Below are positions 22,412 through 33,558 of a stretch of DNA of 64,000 nucleotides, piece by piece (the stretch's first letter is position 1; each line of letters starts with the position of its first letter). Below the pieces are notes generated by a model, which was given only the letters and a program-made list of their open reading frames with translations, did not search any database and was not told the DNA's origin. The position numbers were made by a program, and so were the translations under genes. Source of the DNA: Symsagittifera roscoffensis (lineage: Eukaryota; Xenacoelomorpha; Acoela; Convolutidae); contig NC_087069.1 in assembly GCF_963678635.1 (NCBI RefSeq), positions 53,888,635 through 53,952,634 on the forward strand, in the 5' to 3' direction.

Positions 22412-24883
22412 GTAGAAGATTACTTAAACGCAGTCACAGCAAATTTATTTCTAAATATAGGACCTGAACCAATAAATACACCACTCCATCAAAATTGGAT
22501 ACATCGCCGCACAGCGTTAATACAAACGACATTAGACGGCGCAGCACAAAAATGGTTTTCAGAAATAAAATCAGATTGGAAAAGATTCACACAAGAATTT
22601 TTAAAAATGTTTGATTCTGAAAGAAACAAACAACATCAAAGAGTTTTATGTAATGAAATCAGAAGGTTACCAAATGAAACAATAAAACAACTAGCAGTCA
22701 GAATCGAAACACTAGTTCGAAAAGCATATTCACTTAATACGCATGATTACAAAAACACAAAAATGACAGAAATCTTAATGATGACCTTAACACCACAATT
22801 AAGAAAAATTGCAATAAAGAAAAGAGCATCTCATCCTTCTTCAATTCGTGAACCTGATCTAGATTTCAGAAAACTAGTCGATAAACTAGAACAAGCAGAG
22901 ATCACAATGAAACTCGAAGAAACCGAAAACTTGAAATTACAATATGTTAATCACATCGAAACAAAAACTACACACATAAACAATATACAAGAAACAGATA
23001 TAGACCTATCTGAAAAAATCACTGAAATTTTAAACATCTATGAAAAGAATCCAAATTGGAAAGGCAAACCATCTTTTAAGAAATGGTGTAATTATTGTCG
23101 ACGATACGGACACAGTATCTCAGAATGTAGACAAAAACAGCAAGATAACCAGAATAAACCTTCAAAACACAAGGAACCAAACAAATCATTTTACCAATAC
23201 ATGAAAAAAGACCAAAATTTACCAAACAAAAATGTATACAGTAACAATAGCTCTGGAAAACCACTTCCAAATAATCAAAACTATTCTCGAAATCAATCAC
23301 CACACAACTCTAGTTATAGAGGTAGATCACCTGAACAAAGAAATTCAAGAAATTTTTCACAAAATAGATATAGTAGATCAAATAGTCGAAACAACTACCC
23401 ACGATCAAACTCAAACTCGATGCAACAACAAACATCAAGTTACCAACCAAACAGAAATAGAAGCTATTCAAACAATCAATCACGAAATTCATCTTATAAT
23501 AGAAATAGACACTATTCAAATAATAGGAACAGAAACTACTCAAACAACAGAAATAGAAGCTATTCCAACAACCGTAATAATTATCCAAACAATAGATCAC
23601 GGAATAACTCATACAACAGATCAAACTATCATAGATCAAATAACAATCAATACAATAGATCGAGAAACAATTCACAAAATCGAAATCCCAGTTATAATAA
23701 CAGATACAGAAATTATTCACAATCACCTCATAGGAATAATAATGGTTATCACAATTCCCAATATCGACATAGAAGCAATACACCGAAACATCAACGACAA
23801 ATAAATCAAGTACAAACAAACGAAGAAATAACTTCAGACCCCCCAGGTATCGATAACACAGAAAATATCGAATTACAAGTAAATCACATTAATTGCGAAT
23901 CAACAGACAGTGAAAGCGATACAGATAATAATATCTTAATTAACATGATAACTGTCGAAAATGACTATGAATCAGTCACATATGAAGAACCTTTTAGTTC
24001 ACACATATACGAAAATCAACTAGAACTCCTTAACAATTATTATTTAGGACCAAATAATAATATTACACAAACCAACCAAGAAGCACACAAAATTGACACG
24101 GAAAATTCATTTGATAAAAACGAAATGAAAAATTTAACCACAAATCACATATATCAAAACGTACAAAAAAAACCGCCACGAGAAAAAATTTGGACAATCC
24201 CATTTCTCTTAGAAAGCCCAAAAAGCAAAGAATTTCAGCCACCAGATCTTGAAATTGATTTTTTAATCGACTCAGGCGCAGAATCAAATATCATCAATAT
24301 TCCTACATGGAATGAAATAAGATTATTACATCCAAATCTAAAACCCTTAGTAACATCTAGTAAGTTAGCAACAGCACAAGGATCGATGTTAACAAACTAT
24401 GGTAAAATCCAACTATTCCTTGTTCCCACAAGAACAATGGAACAAATCAAAATACTAAATAAGCCATTCAAACAGACATTTCATATTACTGATATTAAAC
24501 ACAATATCCCAGGTATACCATTTATTACTAAGTATATACCAACCATAAATATATTAAATAGCAAGTTACACATAAAAGATAAATACTCAAAAATAAAAAA
24601 TACCGCTTTAACATTTTTCCAAAGATTAAACAAGCAACCACCATTTTTCTCAAAATTCTACCCAATTTTTAACCAAGAACGAAGACACCTGAACCCACTA
24701 TCAGGAACCGTCTACAAATTCTCAATAAAACAAGTCCATCAATATAATACAAACCAAAATAGACAAAAACTATTTATGTCAGATTTTGAATTCAGACCAA
24801 TTCATAAATTTTTCAAAATAACCATATCATCAATAAGATATGAAAAAGACATTAATTCAGATATTATTTCACTCCACGTATAA
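22412..24883 (+). CDS. gag-pro: gag capsid/nucleocapsid and aspartic protease, ending in in-frame UAA
   Basis: In frame with the preceding segment. A retrotransposon gag capsid signature (WF-x4-I-x2-W-x2-F) lies around 22550-22610. A zinc knuckle of the form CX2CX4HX4C lies at 23087-23128. A long Asn/Ser/Arg/Tyr-rich linker follows (about 23200-23800), which could bind RNA. An aspartic protease active site DSGA is at 24269-24280. The frame stops at UAA 24881-24883, but 13 codons later the same frame gives LPLGLLGYCE-type sequence typical of the region just before gypsy RT. The first internal ATG is 22607. The SNNRNR-type repeats make shadow frames on both strands. Confidence 0.75.
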   Translation, partial: VEDYLNAVTANLFLNIGPEPINTPLHQNWIHRRTALIQTTLDGAAQKWFSEIKSDWKRFTQEFLKMFDSERNKQHQRVLCNEIRRLPNETIKQLAVRIETLVRKAYSLNTHDYKNTKMTEILMMTLTPQLRKIAIKKRASHPSSIREPDLDFRKLVDKLEQAEITMKLEETENLKLQYVNHIETKTTHINNIQETDIDLSEKITEILNIYEKNPNWKGKPSFKKWCNYCRRYGHSISECRQKQQDNQNKPSKHKEPNKSFYQYMKKDQNLPNKNVYSNNSSGKPLPNNQNYSRNQSPHNSSYRGRSPEQRNSRNFSQNRYSRSNSRNNYPRSNSNSMQQQTSSYQPNRNRSYSNNQSRNSSYNRNRHYSNNRNRNYSNNRNRSYSNNRNNYPNNRSRNNSYNRSNYHRSNNNQYNRSRNNSQNRNPSYNNRYRNYSQSPHRNNNGYHNSQYRHRSNTPKHQRQINQVQTNEEITSDPPGIDNTENIELQVNHINCESTDSESDTDNNILINMITVENDYESVTYEEPFSSHIYENQLELLNNYYLGPNNNITQTNQEAHKIDTENSFDKNEMKNLTTNHIYQNVQKKPPREKIWTIPFLLESPKSKEFQPPDLEIDFLIDSGAESNIINIPTWNEIRLLHPNLKPLVTSSKLATAQGSMLTNYGKIQLFLVPTRTMEQIKILNKPFKQTFHITDIKHNIPGIPFITKYIPTINILNSKLHIKDKYSKIKNTALTFFQRLNKQPPFFSKFYPIFNQERRHLNPLSGTVYKFSIKQVHQYNTNQNRQKLFMSDFEFRPIHKFFKITISSIRYEKDINSDIISLHV

Positions 24884-26911
24884 AATAATACATCAAATAA
24901 GATAACACTACCCCTAGGATTATTGGGATATTGCGAAACAAACGCAACAACTTCACCTGTACGAGAAAAAGCCTACAGAGTAAATAATATACTACAATTA
25001 CTTGACATTTGCCAATCCACTATTCTTAATGAAGAATTATCTATAAATAATATAATAAGTAATGAAAAAAGAAATACAGACTATTTCACAAAAACCTCAT
25101 ATTTCAAACCAACTTTTGATATAACAAAATATACAAAAGATCAACAGAAATTTTTAACTATGTTCAATTTCCAGCATTCACAAATAACACAAAGTGAAGT
25201 TGATAAGCTAGCACAACAGCTATTAAAATATTCATCAGTCTACGCAACATCAAAATTTGACGTAGGAAAAGTCAGTTCATCCCTACACCTTCCATTAAAA
25301 CCAGACGCAGTTTTCAAAAAAAAAATAGCAAGTAAAGTACCAATTCACTTACACGATAAAGTCAACAGATTATTAGATATTTTAGAACAATGTGAAATTA
25401 TATCACCAGTAAACAAAGAAGAACAGCCAAAAGGAAACACATTTATCAACCCCGTTATCGTTTTAGCAAACGGCGAATCACTAAAGATAGTTTTAGACGC
25501 CAGATATCTCAATTCACCAATTGATGAATCTAAATGTAATTGGCCCATTGAACCTATACAGGTAATTTTAACAAAAATTAATGGAAAATATTTCACAACT
25601 GCAGACATGAACAGTGCTTACAACCAAATGCCTTTAGACGAACAGTCACGATGTCTAACACAATTCGTTATTGGAAATCAACAATACGAATTTAATCGAT
25701 TATTCTATGGCATATCCATAGGACCAGCAGCTTTTTCAGCTTTCATGAGCAAAATTTTTAGACCACTAATACTAAAGAAAAACGCAATCACATATTTAGA
25801 CGATGTCTTTATGCAATCACAAACTAAAGACGAAATGTTTACAGTTTTAGAACAATATCATAAAATTCTTCACAAAGAAAACCTGAAAGCAGCCCCAGAT
25901 AAATCACATTTCTTTTTAACACGAGTAAAATTTTTAGGACATAACATAGAACAAAACACTATTACCCCATTAAAATCACGCATTGATGCAATCCAAAAAC
26001 TCCAACCACCGACAAATAAAAAGAGGATTCAAGAATTCCTCGGAATGTTAAATTTCTTAAGTAAATACGTTTATAAAATGCAACTATACTTAAGACCTTT
26101 TTATAACATCCTTAGACAACAAAATAATTTTGATTGGACCACAGAACACCAAGTACGATTTGAAGAAGTCAAAAAACTCTTAACGGAACAAATATCAAAC
26201 ACAATTCCAGACCCAAATCAACCATTTTACGCTATGTGCGATGCTTCAAATTTTGGCATCGGCGCAGCACTACTACAATCACATAGTGGAACAAATAAAA
26301 TGAATTTAATATCAGCAAATTCACGTTTTTTTACACAAGCCGAATTACGACTCTCCACACTAATGAGAGAATGTACAGCAATCATTTATACACTAACAGA
26401 ATATGAATTTCTGATACTTGAATCAAAACATCCAACAGTTTTATTCACAGATCATAAACCAATTATATTTCTTTTTACACAAAAATCAAATCCAAATCAT
26501 AGAGTATAAAGATTTCAACTAATCCTAATGAAATTCCCAAACTTACACATAGTTTGGACAGCAGGAAAAAACCTTGCATTACCAGACACCTTAAGTAGAA
26601 ATACACCACCAGAACTACTTACACGAAAAACTACAGTTGAAATTCCAAAAAATATTAAATTCTATCTTGCAAAAGACAAAACATCACCTCGATTAGAATG
26701 CAAATACGCAGTAAAAACTGACATTGACCAAACACAAATAAATAATCTACAACATTTCCCACTCTATCTAGATTGCCAAAACAATCACTACGAAGTTAAT
26801 TTACTAGATACATCAACATTTAAACCTATTCCACACTCACAATGGATAAAAACGACACTCAACAAAAGAAAGTCAAACAACAATCACATAAAAAAAATCT
26901 TTTTCCCCTAA
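24884..26911 (+). CDS. pol: pol: reverse transcriptase and RNase H
   Basis: Same frame as gag-pro. The RT fingers and palm are clear: ITPVxxx-like substrate motifs, LDARYLNSP, TADMNSAYNQMPL, FNRLFYGISIGPAAF, then the catalytic YLDD at about 25793-25804. RNase H follows with YAMCDASNFGIGAALL and TDHKPI. An in-frame UAA at 26507-26509 sits inside the RNase H C-terminal region; the frame continues with RFQLILMKFPNLHIVW and LPDTLSRN. It finally ends at 26911 after an A-run near 26891-26898, where the coding pattern passes to the -1 frame. Domain order and motifs are those of Ty3/gypsy pol. Catalytic residues are intact; the protein is interrupted. Confidence 0.9.
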
Positions 26912-28143
26912 TCGAAAAAGAAAACTTAACTGATAAAATAAATTTATCAGGACCACAAGTTCAAGACGCAAAATATACTATCAACCAAGTTTTTAACCTT
27001 CGCGACCCACTTGATACAATTGCCCTAACAAAAGTAGAAGTTGACAATATTTTTCCCCCACCAACAGAAAAAATCACAATTGAACTTTTGAAACGATATC
27101 AAAATTTAGACCCAGAAATCAGACAACTCAAATCATGGCACAAAGATAAAACAAAACCAGCAAAAGCTGATACCACAATTTTAGGAAACAAAACACTTCT
27201 TCGATACTTCCGAAAATTTAATAACACAACAGTAAACGAAAACACAGATCTTTTAGAATATCAATTAGATGATTCTAAAGTCCCCTGTCTTCCTTTAAGT
27301 ATGATATTGACAGCATTTAATATCACTCATACACAAAATACAAAAGGACACTCCGGATCGGAAAAAACATATTCAAATTTTACACAACATTTTTATTTTC
27401 CAAACGCTCCAATATGGATAAAAGTATTATGCAATGATTGTATAATATGTCAACTAAATAAACCTTATCCAAATCAAAAACAAATAGCACAAAAACAAGA
27501 TTTTAAAGGACAAAGTCTATATTTCAATCACAGAATATCATTTGACACAAAAGGACCAATTTCCCCATCTTCAGAAGGAAATTCATACATAATGGTTATT
27601 GTTGATGCATTTACACATTATGTAGCACTTAACCCAGTACCACATTGTAATGCTTATTACGCTTACACGACACTCTACGAACACTGGATAGCAAAATTTG
27701 GACTACCAGAAATTTTAGTAACCGACAATGGAACAGAATTCATTAACAATGAAATAATCACATTATGCCATTTATATAATATCAAACTCAAACCACGTAC
27801 ATCTCATGCACCTTGGACAAACGGATTAGTCGAAGGTATGAATCGTTCTTTACAAGAATATCTCAGATGTATCATAAATGGAAATGACAAAAAATACACA
27901 GAATGGTCAACAGATGTAAAGCTATTCCCATTAGCATACAACTCACAAATAACGACAACTTTAGGAATGTCACCATATGAAATGGTTTTTAACCAAAAAC
28001 CAAGAAAACCAATAATGTTCACCGCAAATGCACATAAAATGCACAAGGACATTGCACACCGACTAAAGATTCAATATGCTATAATCTACCATTGCATACA
28101 CATGATGAAGATCATTTTCATCATCCACAAATTCTCAAAATAG
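26893..28143 (+). CDS. pol: pol: integrase catalytic part
   Basis: After the frame change in an A-run, an integrase is complete through its core. The zinc domain has His codons at 27328 and 27349 (HX6H) and Cys at 27430 and 27439 (CX2C). The catalytic triad is Asp at 27544, Asp at 27724 and Glu at 27832, giving the canonical 35 residues between the last two. TSHAPWTNGLVEGMNRSLQEY and LAYNSQITTTLGMSPYE follow. Near 28085 the frame shifts again by -1 and the last 20 codons to 28143 are out of register. The ATG at 26842 lies in the overlap and need not be a real start. Confidence 0.88.
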   Translation, partial: KNLFPLIEKENLTDKINLSGPQVQDAKYTINQVFNLRDPLDTIALTKVEVDNIFPPPTEKITIELLKRYQNLDPEIRQLKSWHKDKTKPAKADTTILGNKTLLRYFRKFNNTTVNENTDLLEYQLDDSKVPCLPLSMILTAFNITHTQNTKGHSGSEKTYSNFTQHFYFPNAPIWIKVLCNDCIICQLNKPYPNQKQIAQKQDFKGQSLYFNHRISFDTKGPISPSSEGNSYIMVIVDAFTHYVALNPVPHCNAYYAYTTLYEHWIAKFGLPEILVTDNGTEFINNEIITLCHLYNIKLKPRTSHAPWTNGLVEGMNRSLQEYLRCIINGNDKKYTEWSTDVKLFPLAYNSQITTTLGMSPYEMVFNQKPRKPIMFTANAHKMHKDIAHRLKIQYAIIYHCIHMMKIIFIIHKFSK

Positions 28144-28814
28144 CCTCCGGTACACACACCGAATGGATTTTAAACAGAGATAAAAAGCATAACGAAATCT
28201 ACCAAAAAGTAACAAAAAAATTGTTACAAAGACAAAACATTACTCATCAAATTAATCAGCGATTTACACCAGCCACCGATCTAAAAATAGGAAAATTTGT
28301 TTTAATACCAAATTTTCAAACACAAAAAGGAATCTCTAAAAAATTACAACCACTTAGAAAAGGACCCTACCAAATAATTGACAAACCAACTGAAGTCACA
28401 TATAAGCTTACAGATACAGCAAAAAAAAGAAATTGTTCAACACAGAAACAATTTATTACCTTATTATCCGAAAGAATACGCTTTACGCGAATTAACTCAA
28501 CTATATTCTTTCACAGGTTCAAAAGTTATTCAAACAACACACAAATAGAGCCAAAATTAGATGAAAATCATAAAAATCAACATACACAAATTCAAAAACA
28601 AGACAGAATTCACAAAGACGCAAACACTCTAAAATCAAATAATTTAGAAAAGGAAAGAAAAAATAGAAAAATGATAGAAAAAATCTTACCACAAGAACAG
28701 AAAGAAAAATCTACACATAGAGAATCATCAAGACTTAAAAACCAACCACGAAAAAATTATAAAACATTCATCCCACAATCTAAAATATTAAAGAAAATTG
28801 AATTTCACAATTAA
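28092..28814 (+). CDS. pol: pol: integrase C-terminal region with GPY/F-like module
   Basis: This continues integrase in a third frame. HTHDEDHFHHPQ and ASGTHTEWIL lead to KKLQPLRKGPYQIIDKPTEV, a GPY/F-type module of gypsy integrases. At the A8 run near 28424-28431 the best coding pattern moves to another frame, ending at TAG 28546-28548. The present frame stays open to TAA 28812 with a Lys/Glu-rich tail whose end (SSRLKNQPRKNYKTFI) also looks genuine. So two compensating indels, or a real alternative end, are possible. Confidence 0.75.
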   Translation: MHTHDEDHFHHPQILKIASGTHTEWILNRDKKHNEIYQKVTKKLLQRQNITHQINQRFTPATDLKIGKFVLIPNFQTQKGISKKLQPLRKGPYQIIDKPTEVTYKLTDTAKKRNCSTQKQFITLLSERIRFTRINSTIFFHRFKSYSNNTQIEPKLDENHKNQHTQIQKQDRIHKDANTLKSNNLEKERKNRKMIEKILPQEQKEKSTHRESSRLKNQPRKNYKTFIPQSKILKKIEFHN

Positions 28815-29665
28815 AATCATTTTCTTCCTCACACATTTTCACCTCCATATCCATTTTAGACATTTTCACTTTCGTATTTTCCAAATAACATGCTGAAATA
28901 AACACCAAAATTCTAGTTCAAAATCAACCAATAAGATTCACTCAAATCAACCACTTTCGAATCTCTAAAAATATCAACCTCTTAGCAGATAGATATTAAT
29001 CTCCAGGCATATCTGTAACTATAACTTTACAACCTCCAGGTCAAAAATAAGCAACTCGCTAAACTTTGACAACTAAAACAAATACCACGATAATCTTCCA
29101 ACCCTCCCCTATCTAATAACCCAAAGATCAACAATATTTTCCCAAAATTACCCTCCAAAACCCCCCAACCAAAAATGGCAAATTAGCCTAAAGAAAAAAT
29201 GAACCATGATCATTTAGCCTAAAGTACAATTTTCTCAAAAATATCTCAGATTACCCACCAAATAAAAATAAAGTCAAGAAGACCTCCCGAGCACCATAAA
29301 ATAAGCCCCCAACATTTTTTCAAGTAACTCAACCCACTTGTCAAAAAATCAATAAATAATCCGACCACACTTGAATATAGCCTCAGCAATTCAAAAAATA
29401 TTCGACGAACGGATCATTTTCTCAAATGCTTCTCTCTTCTACAGTTCTCTTCATAAAAATTATACTTCTAAACATTTTCTTCAAACTTTTTCTCATTTCT
29501 AAATTTTTCATCATACTTTGTATCGACATTTTTGAAGTTTTCATAGTAATTCTAATAATTTTCATAAACATAATTTTGATTTTCTATACCCTCTACGCCC
29601 TATAGTCCCATTGTTCCCTACTCATTGACCATATATACAGGTACGATAACTTCAAATTTATTTAA
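28815..29665 (+). other. Spacer between pol and the 3' ORFs
   Basis: About 850 bp, rich in A, C and T, without a useful reading frame. It ends with ACAG|GTACG near 29639 and TTTAAATGA at the next ORF's start. It probably carries the splice acceptor or internal promoter for the downstream genes, but I cannot point to one with confidence. Confidence 0.45.
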
Positions 29666-30952
29666 ATGATAAGAACAATTTTTAATAGAACAGACATTTT
29701 TCTCCTATTTATAATCTTTCTCACATTTGTAACATCCCTAATTATGACAATATGTAAATGTATAAAAAAGGCAATAGTAACATTTGTATTAGCCACAATC
29801 CTTTTGATTCTATTCATCGAAGAATACTATAGCAAACATAAATCTTCTCACTAAATTATACAATATTGCAAACACACTTTCAAAATTGCTAACCAAACAC
29901 CCCCAAATCAGTCTTCACCGGCAACTTCCCAAGAAAACCCCACAGTACCAACAACTACCCAAAACCCGCAAACATCCACGCGAATTTCATTTCAAGATAA
30001 CCCATACACTTTCGAACGACAAGTTCAAAGACAAGCATCATTGAGCGAACCAACATATAATCTATACCCCACACTACAACAAGTCTTAAATCGAATCCGA
30101 CACATTAGTCAAAATCAGAATAAAATCGAAGTAAATAGACAAATCATACATCCAAGAAGAAATAGAAATTTTCAAACTCCCAGAATTACCTTTAGTATAC
30201 CACAATCTCCAACCCCATCATCTTCAGAAAACTCCAGTATAACACTACCAGATACACCAACGCTAACTCCTAACATTCACTCAGAACACTTAGGATCAAC
30301 ACCAACCTCAGCACAAATACGTGAAAACCCTTTTAATCCACCTAACCCGAACGAACGTTTACCTCATTGGGCAACACAATCCTACTCACAAGGAGAACCT
30401 AACTTAGTTAACGACCCAATAGATACTTCGTCAGAAACAACATTTTCATCTCTACCAGAAACACTATCACTTCCATCAACACCATCCTTAAGTCAAATTA
30501 TTTCACCATCAATTTTCCCTCTCAACATCTCACATGATATTGAAAATAGATACAGTGAACAATCTACAAATATACCCCTCAGATTAGATTGGAATAAATT
30601 TGTAGTGCCACCTCCATTGTTAGGACAACATAACGAAAGCCACCGACTACACAGTTGGGCACTAAACCGATTACAATACAGACAAGATATCCACGACGAT
30701 ATCCGAGAACATAATGTTCAAATACTAAATCAAAACAGCCTTCAATTAAAATTCGAAATCACAGTTAAACTTAATAACATCGTTCAACACCCTTATCCAC
30801 TGAGCCCCTCAAACATTACAGCTCAAACACTACCACCACCATTTATTACAACGGAAGTAATATACAAATACGATAGATATACAAAAACCACAATCGGATA
30901 TATAACATTTTATAACCCATATTCAGGACTATCGTACACATGTATCTTTTAA
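29666..30952 (+). CDS. Accessory ORF A: two membrane segments plus S/T/P-rich region (one in-frame UAA)
   Basis: ATG at 29666 opens 62 codons with two hydrophobic segments (about residues 9-30, FLLFIIFLTFVTSLIM, and 35-52, IVTFVLATILLILFI), then UAA at 29852-29854. The same frame resumes at once and stays open for 365 codons to UAA 30950-30952. The downstream part is rich in Pro, Ser, Thr, Gln and Asn, with a more ordered C-terminus (RLDWNKFVVPPPLL; LNRLQYRQDIHDDI). It overlaps the env ATG by 13 nt. I read this as one membrane-anchored protein broken by a single nonsense codon; the alternative is two ORFs, the second started at a non-AUG codon near 30041. I know no family for it. Confidence 0.5.
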
Positions 30953-33558
30953 GGATATTATTATTCTTAAACATCATTTTTCGTACACTTTCCGAACCAA
31001 ATGTAAGTCCATCTCCTCGGACAGGACCTCAAGACTTACTAGTAACACATTATGATTGTGAAGAAAACGAACAAAAAACATTCCAAAAATATGCAATAAG
31101 TCAAGTCACACAATGCGTAACAGAACCACAAGCTATAGAAACTACAAACATAATGGCAACACTATACTCAAAAGCCCGAGCAACAACAGTCACCGGATAT
31201 AAATTTACAGCAAGATTTTCCGAAAAGAAAGTACATTGCTCACAAGTTTCAAACGGAAATAAAAATAGACTCGACCACAAATCATTTTACCAAAGTAATA
31301 TTGAAAGACTTTTACATCTCAATCCCGATGATTGTAAAGTCGAATTACACAGGTTAAATCTCACAAAAAACAAGCACTCAGACAGACAAATAGTACACTT
31401 CCATGTCTTTAACGACTCTGTACACCAAGCAGAACTTGAACGCTATCAAGGACATATAAAATTAGACGAAAAATACCCATTTAATGGCGCACACGGACGT
31501 TTAACTTATGATCCTGATGATAAACATTGGATACCACACAGTGGAATAAACGACCCCTCAAACTGCAAAGCAGATACAAAAAATAGAGGATACCAAAAAA
31601 TAATGTTTTTTGATTGGAAAATACAACTTGAAAAAATACAACTCACACGAGATTTAGAGGATAACACAATGATCTATCAAGGAATTCGATTACCTTGTAA
31701 AAATAATCAAGGATTTTGTGACCCCACAACAAGAACCCAAGCAACAATTGTTTGGTTTCCCGAAGATATCTGCACAACATTTCAAGTAGCAAAGATACAC
31801 GCTAGAATGATAAAATTTCATGAAAAATACTTCATTGAATCCATCCCATACGAAAAAGTAAACATACACCGCAAACGAAGTAATGATTTCAAAAATCTAA
31901 ATAATATAGAAAACAAACTTACACGTTTTCAAATCTACCAAGAAACAGAATTTGCATGTAAATACGCAAACCCACTTTACAAAACACAATACTCCGAAAT
32001 ACTTGTCGAGTACGAACAAGGTTTCGACATGACCACTGGAAAAATCAAAGTAAATCCACACGCAACAGCAAAGTATAATTACGACGGAAAACCCTACACT
32101 CCAGTTAATTTCCAAAAATCTATAGCTCAACCAGTAGGAAAATTAACACCAATTGACAAACACAGTACCCGATTACAAGAACTATCACTTATGAATACAA
32201 GATATTTTGGAAACATACATTATGACATTCATCTAGACATGAAATTAGACTACACAATTAGTAGAATTTTTCAAGAAATGTCACTTTCAGAATTAGAAAC
32301 ATTACATCAACTATGCGAATTAGAAAGAACACAAATTTTACAATCACTCGCATTAGCAGTATTAAAAATACCCTACGCAGGATATTTATTATCAGGAAAT
32401 AGATCAAATTTTCTTGACTACGAAGGAAACATTTTATGGTTTTATACTTGCACTAAAAAAGTATCACCATTATACGTTTTTGAAGATAAACGTTGCTACA
32501 AAAGAATACCCATATTCTACAAAAACAAAGTACACTTTGTTGACACACTCTCAAGACGAACATATTTTTGGGATACCGCAGTTCCATGTGGATCAGAAAA
32601 CAGCCACAATGTAATACAACTAAACCCAGACGAAGATAAATACTACCTATTAACACCATACCCTACATTGACTCAACCACTCAAAAAGTTTTCACCAGAA
32701 AGCATAAGAGCCATTGCTCGAAACCCCAATATAGATTTACAATCCATTGGAAATTATTCTAAATCTGATATACAACATCATATTAGAACACAAAAATTCC
32801 AAGAACTACTCACACAAATGGATACTATACAAAGACAATCAATTGATCAAAATTTAAGAAAACTTGCAGAAACCGCAGGATTTGCAGACATATACACTCA
32901 AGATTACAGCGGATATTTTAAAGACATTAAAGACTATATTTATTTAAACGGCGAAAAATACAGACCACAAGATATTTCACCCATAAATATTTTCAATTTT
33001 GTAACCTTAAAAAACGAGATACTCGCTTTTCTAGGATGGCCCTATTACATCTTAGAAAGATTGACTATCTTATACGCTATGTTCAATTTTATAGGATTTC
33101 TTTTCTCACTACTGAAAGGAATCTATAATACATGCGCTATACACACACAAGTCAACCGCCAAGCAAGTGTAGCACGCATATCATTTGCAGGATTTTTTGG
33201 AATATTTTCATCATCCATAAACAAAATACTTCTAGACGCACAAATCAAAGAATACAATACAAAACTAGCGACAAGACCAAATACATATGACGAAGAACAC
33301 AACAACGTAGATACAACCCCTACAGCACCACAGGTGCCAGCCCTACCACAAAATCACCCCTTATCCCTAGTTCCCAGAAATTTTCGAAATCTCGCAATTA
33401 CAAATAACCCAAATTTTCGACCACATTCCATACACAGCCCTATTCAACATATAACGACAAATCATTTACAAAATGATAGTACATACGAACAAATTATAGA
33501 ACAACCCCACACCACCACTTTTCAATCTCAAAATAATCATTTTTTTAGCACACGATGA
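30940..33558 (+). CDS. env: Env-like membrane glycoprotein, 872 aa
   Basis: A single uninterrupted frame downstream of pol. An N-terminal signal peptide (MYLLRILLFLNIIF) starts it, followed by a Cys-containing ectodomain with several N-glycosylation sites (NLT, NDS, NRS, NYS). A furin-type RKRS lies at residues 311-314, so cleavage into two subunits is likely. A conserved-looking block spans about 455-560 (CELERTQ, GYLLSGNRS, CYKRIPIFY, TAVPCGS). A long hydrophobic region (about 694-730) anchors it, with a tail of about 140 residues. The overall pattern resembles envelope proteins carried by some invertebrate retroelements and possibly the class III fusion group; I hold that subgrouping loosely. 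Start chosen for the signal peptide. It would allow particle budding or entry. Confidence 0.8.
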   Translation: MYLLRILLFLNIIFRTLSEPNVSPSPRTGPQDLLVTHYDCEENEQKTFQKYAISQVTQCVTEPQAIETTNIMATLYSKARATTVTGYKFTARFSEKKVHCSQVSNGNKNRLDHKSFYQSNIERLLHLNPDDCKVELHRLNLTKNKHSDRQIVHFHVFNDSVHQAELERYQGHIKLDEKYPFNGAHGRLTYDPDDKHWIPHSGINDPSNCKADTKNRGYQKIMFFDWKIQLEKIQLTRDLEDNTMIYQGIRLPCKNNQGFCDPTTRTQATIVWFPEDICTTFQVAKIHARMIKFHEKYFIESIPYEKVNIHRKRSNDFKNLNNIENKLTRFQIYQETEFACKYANPLYKTQYSEILVEYEQGFDMTTGKIKVNPHATAKYNYDGKPYTPVNFQKSIAQPVGKLTPIDKHSTRLQELSLMNTRYFGNIHYDIHLDMKLDYTISRIFQEMSLSELETLHQLCELERTQILQSLALAVLKIPYAGYLLSGNRSNFLDYEGNILWFYTCTKKVSPLYVFEDKRCYKRIPIFYKNKVHFVDTLSRRTYFWDTAVPCGSENSHNVIQLNPDEDKYYLLTPYPTLTQPLKKFSPESIRAIARNPNIDLQSIGNYSKSDIQHHIRTQKFQELLTQMDTIQRQSIDQNLRKLAETAGFADIYTQDYSGYFKDIKDYIYLNGEKYRPQDISPINIFNFVTLKNEILAFLGWPYYILERLTILYAMFNFIGFLFSLLKGIYNTCAIHTQVNRQASVARISFAGFFGIFSSSINKILLDAQIKEYNTKLATRPNTYDEEHNNVDTTPTAPQVPALPQNHPLSLVPRNFRNLAITNNPNFRPHSIHSPIQHITTNHLQNDSTYEQIIEQPHTTTFQSQNNHFFSTR

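Noticed and set aside
23232-23819. 190-codon + frame (23232-23804) and 169-codon minus frame (23310-23819)
   Set aside because: Both are shadows of the Asn/Ser/Arg repeat linker in gag; their composition is low-complexity and they have no independent support.
28815-29640. Possible additional gene between pol and ORF A
   Set aside because: All frames are closed within short distances; only a regulatory or splice role is plausible.
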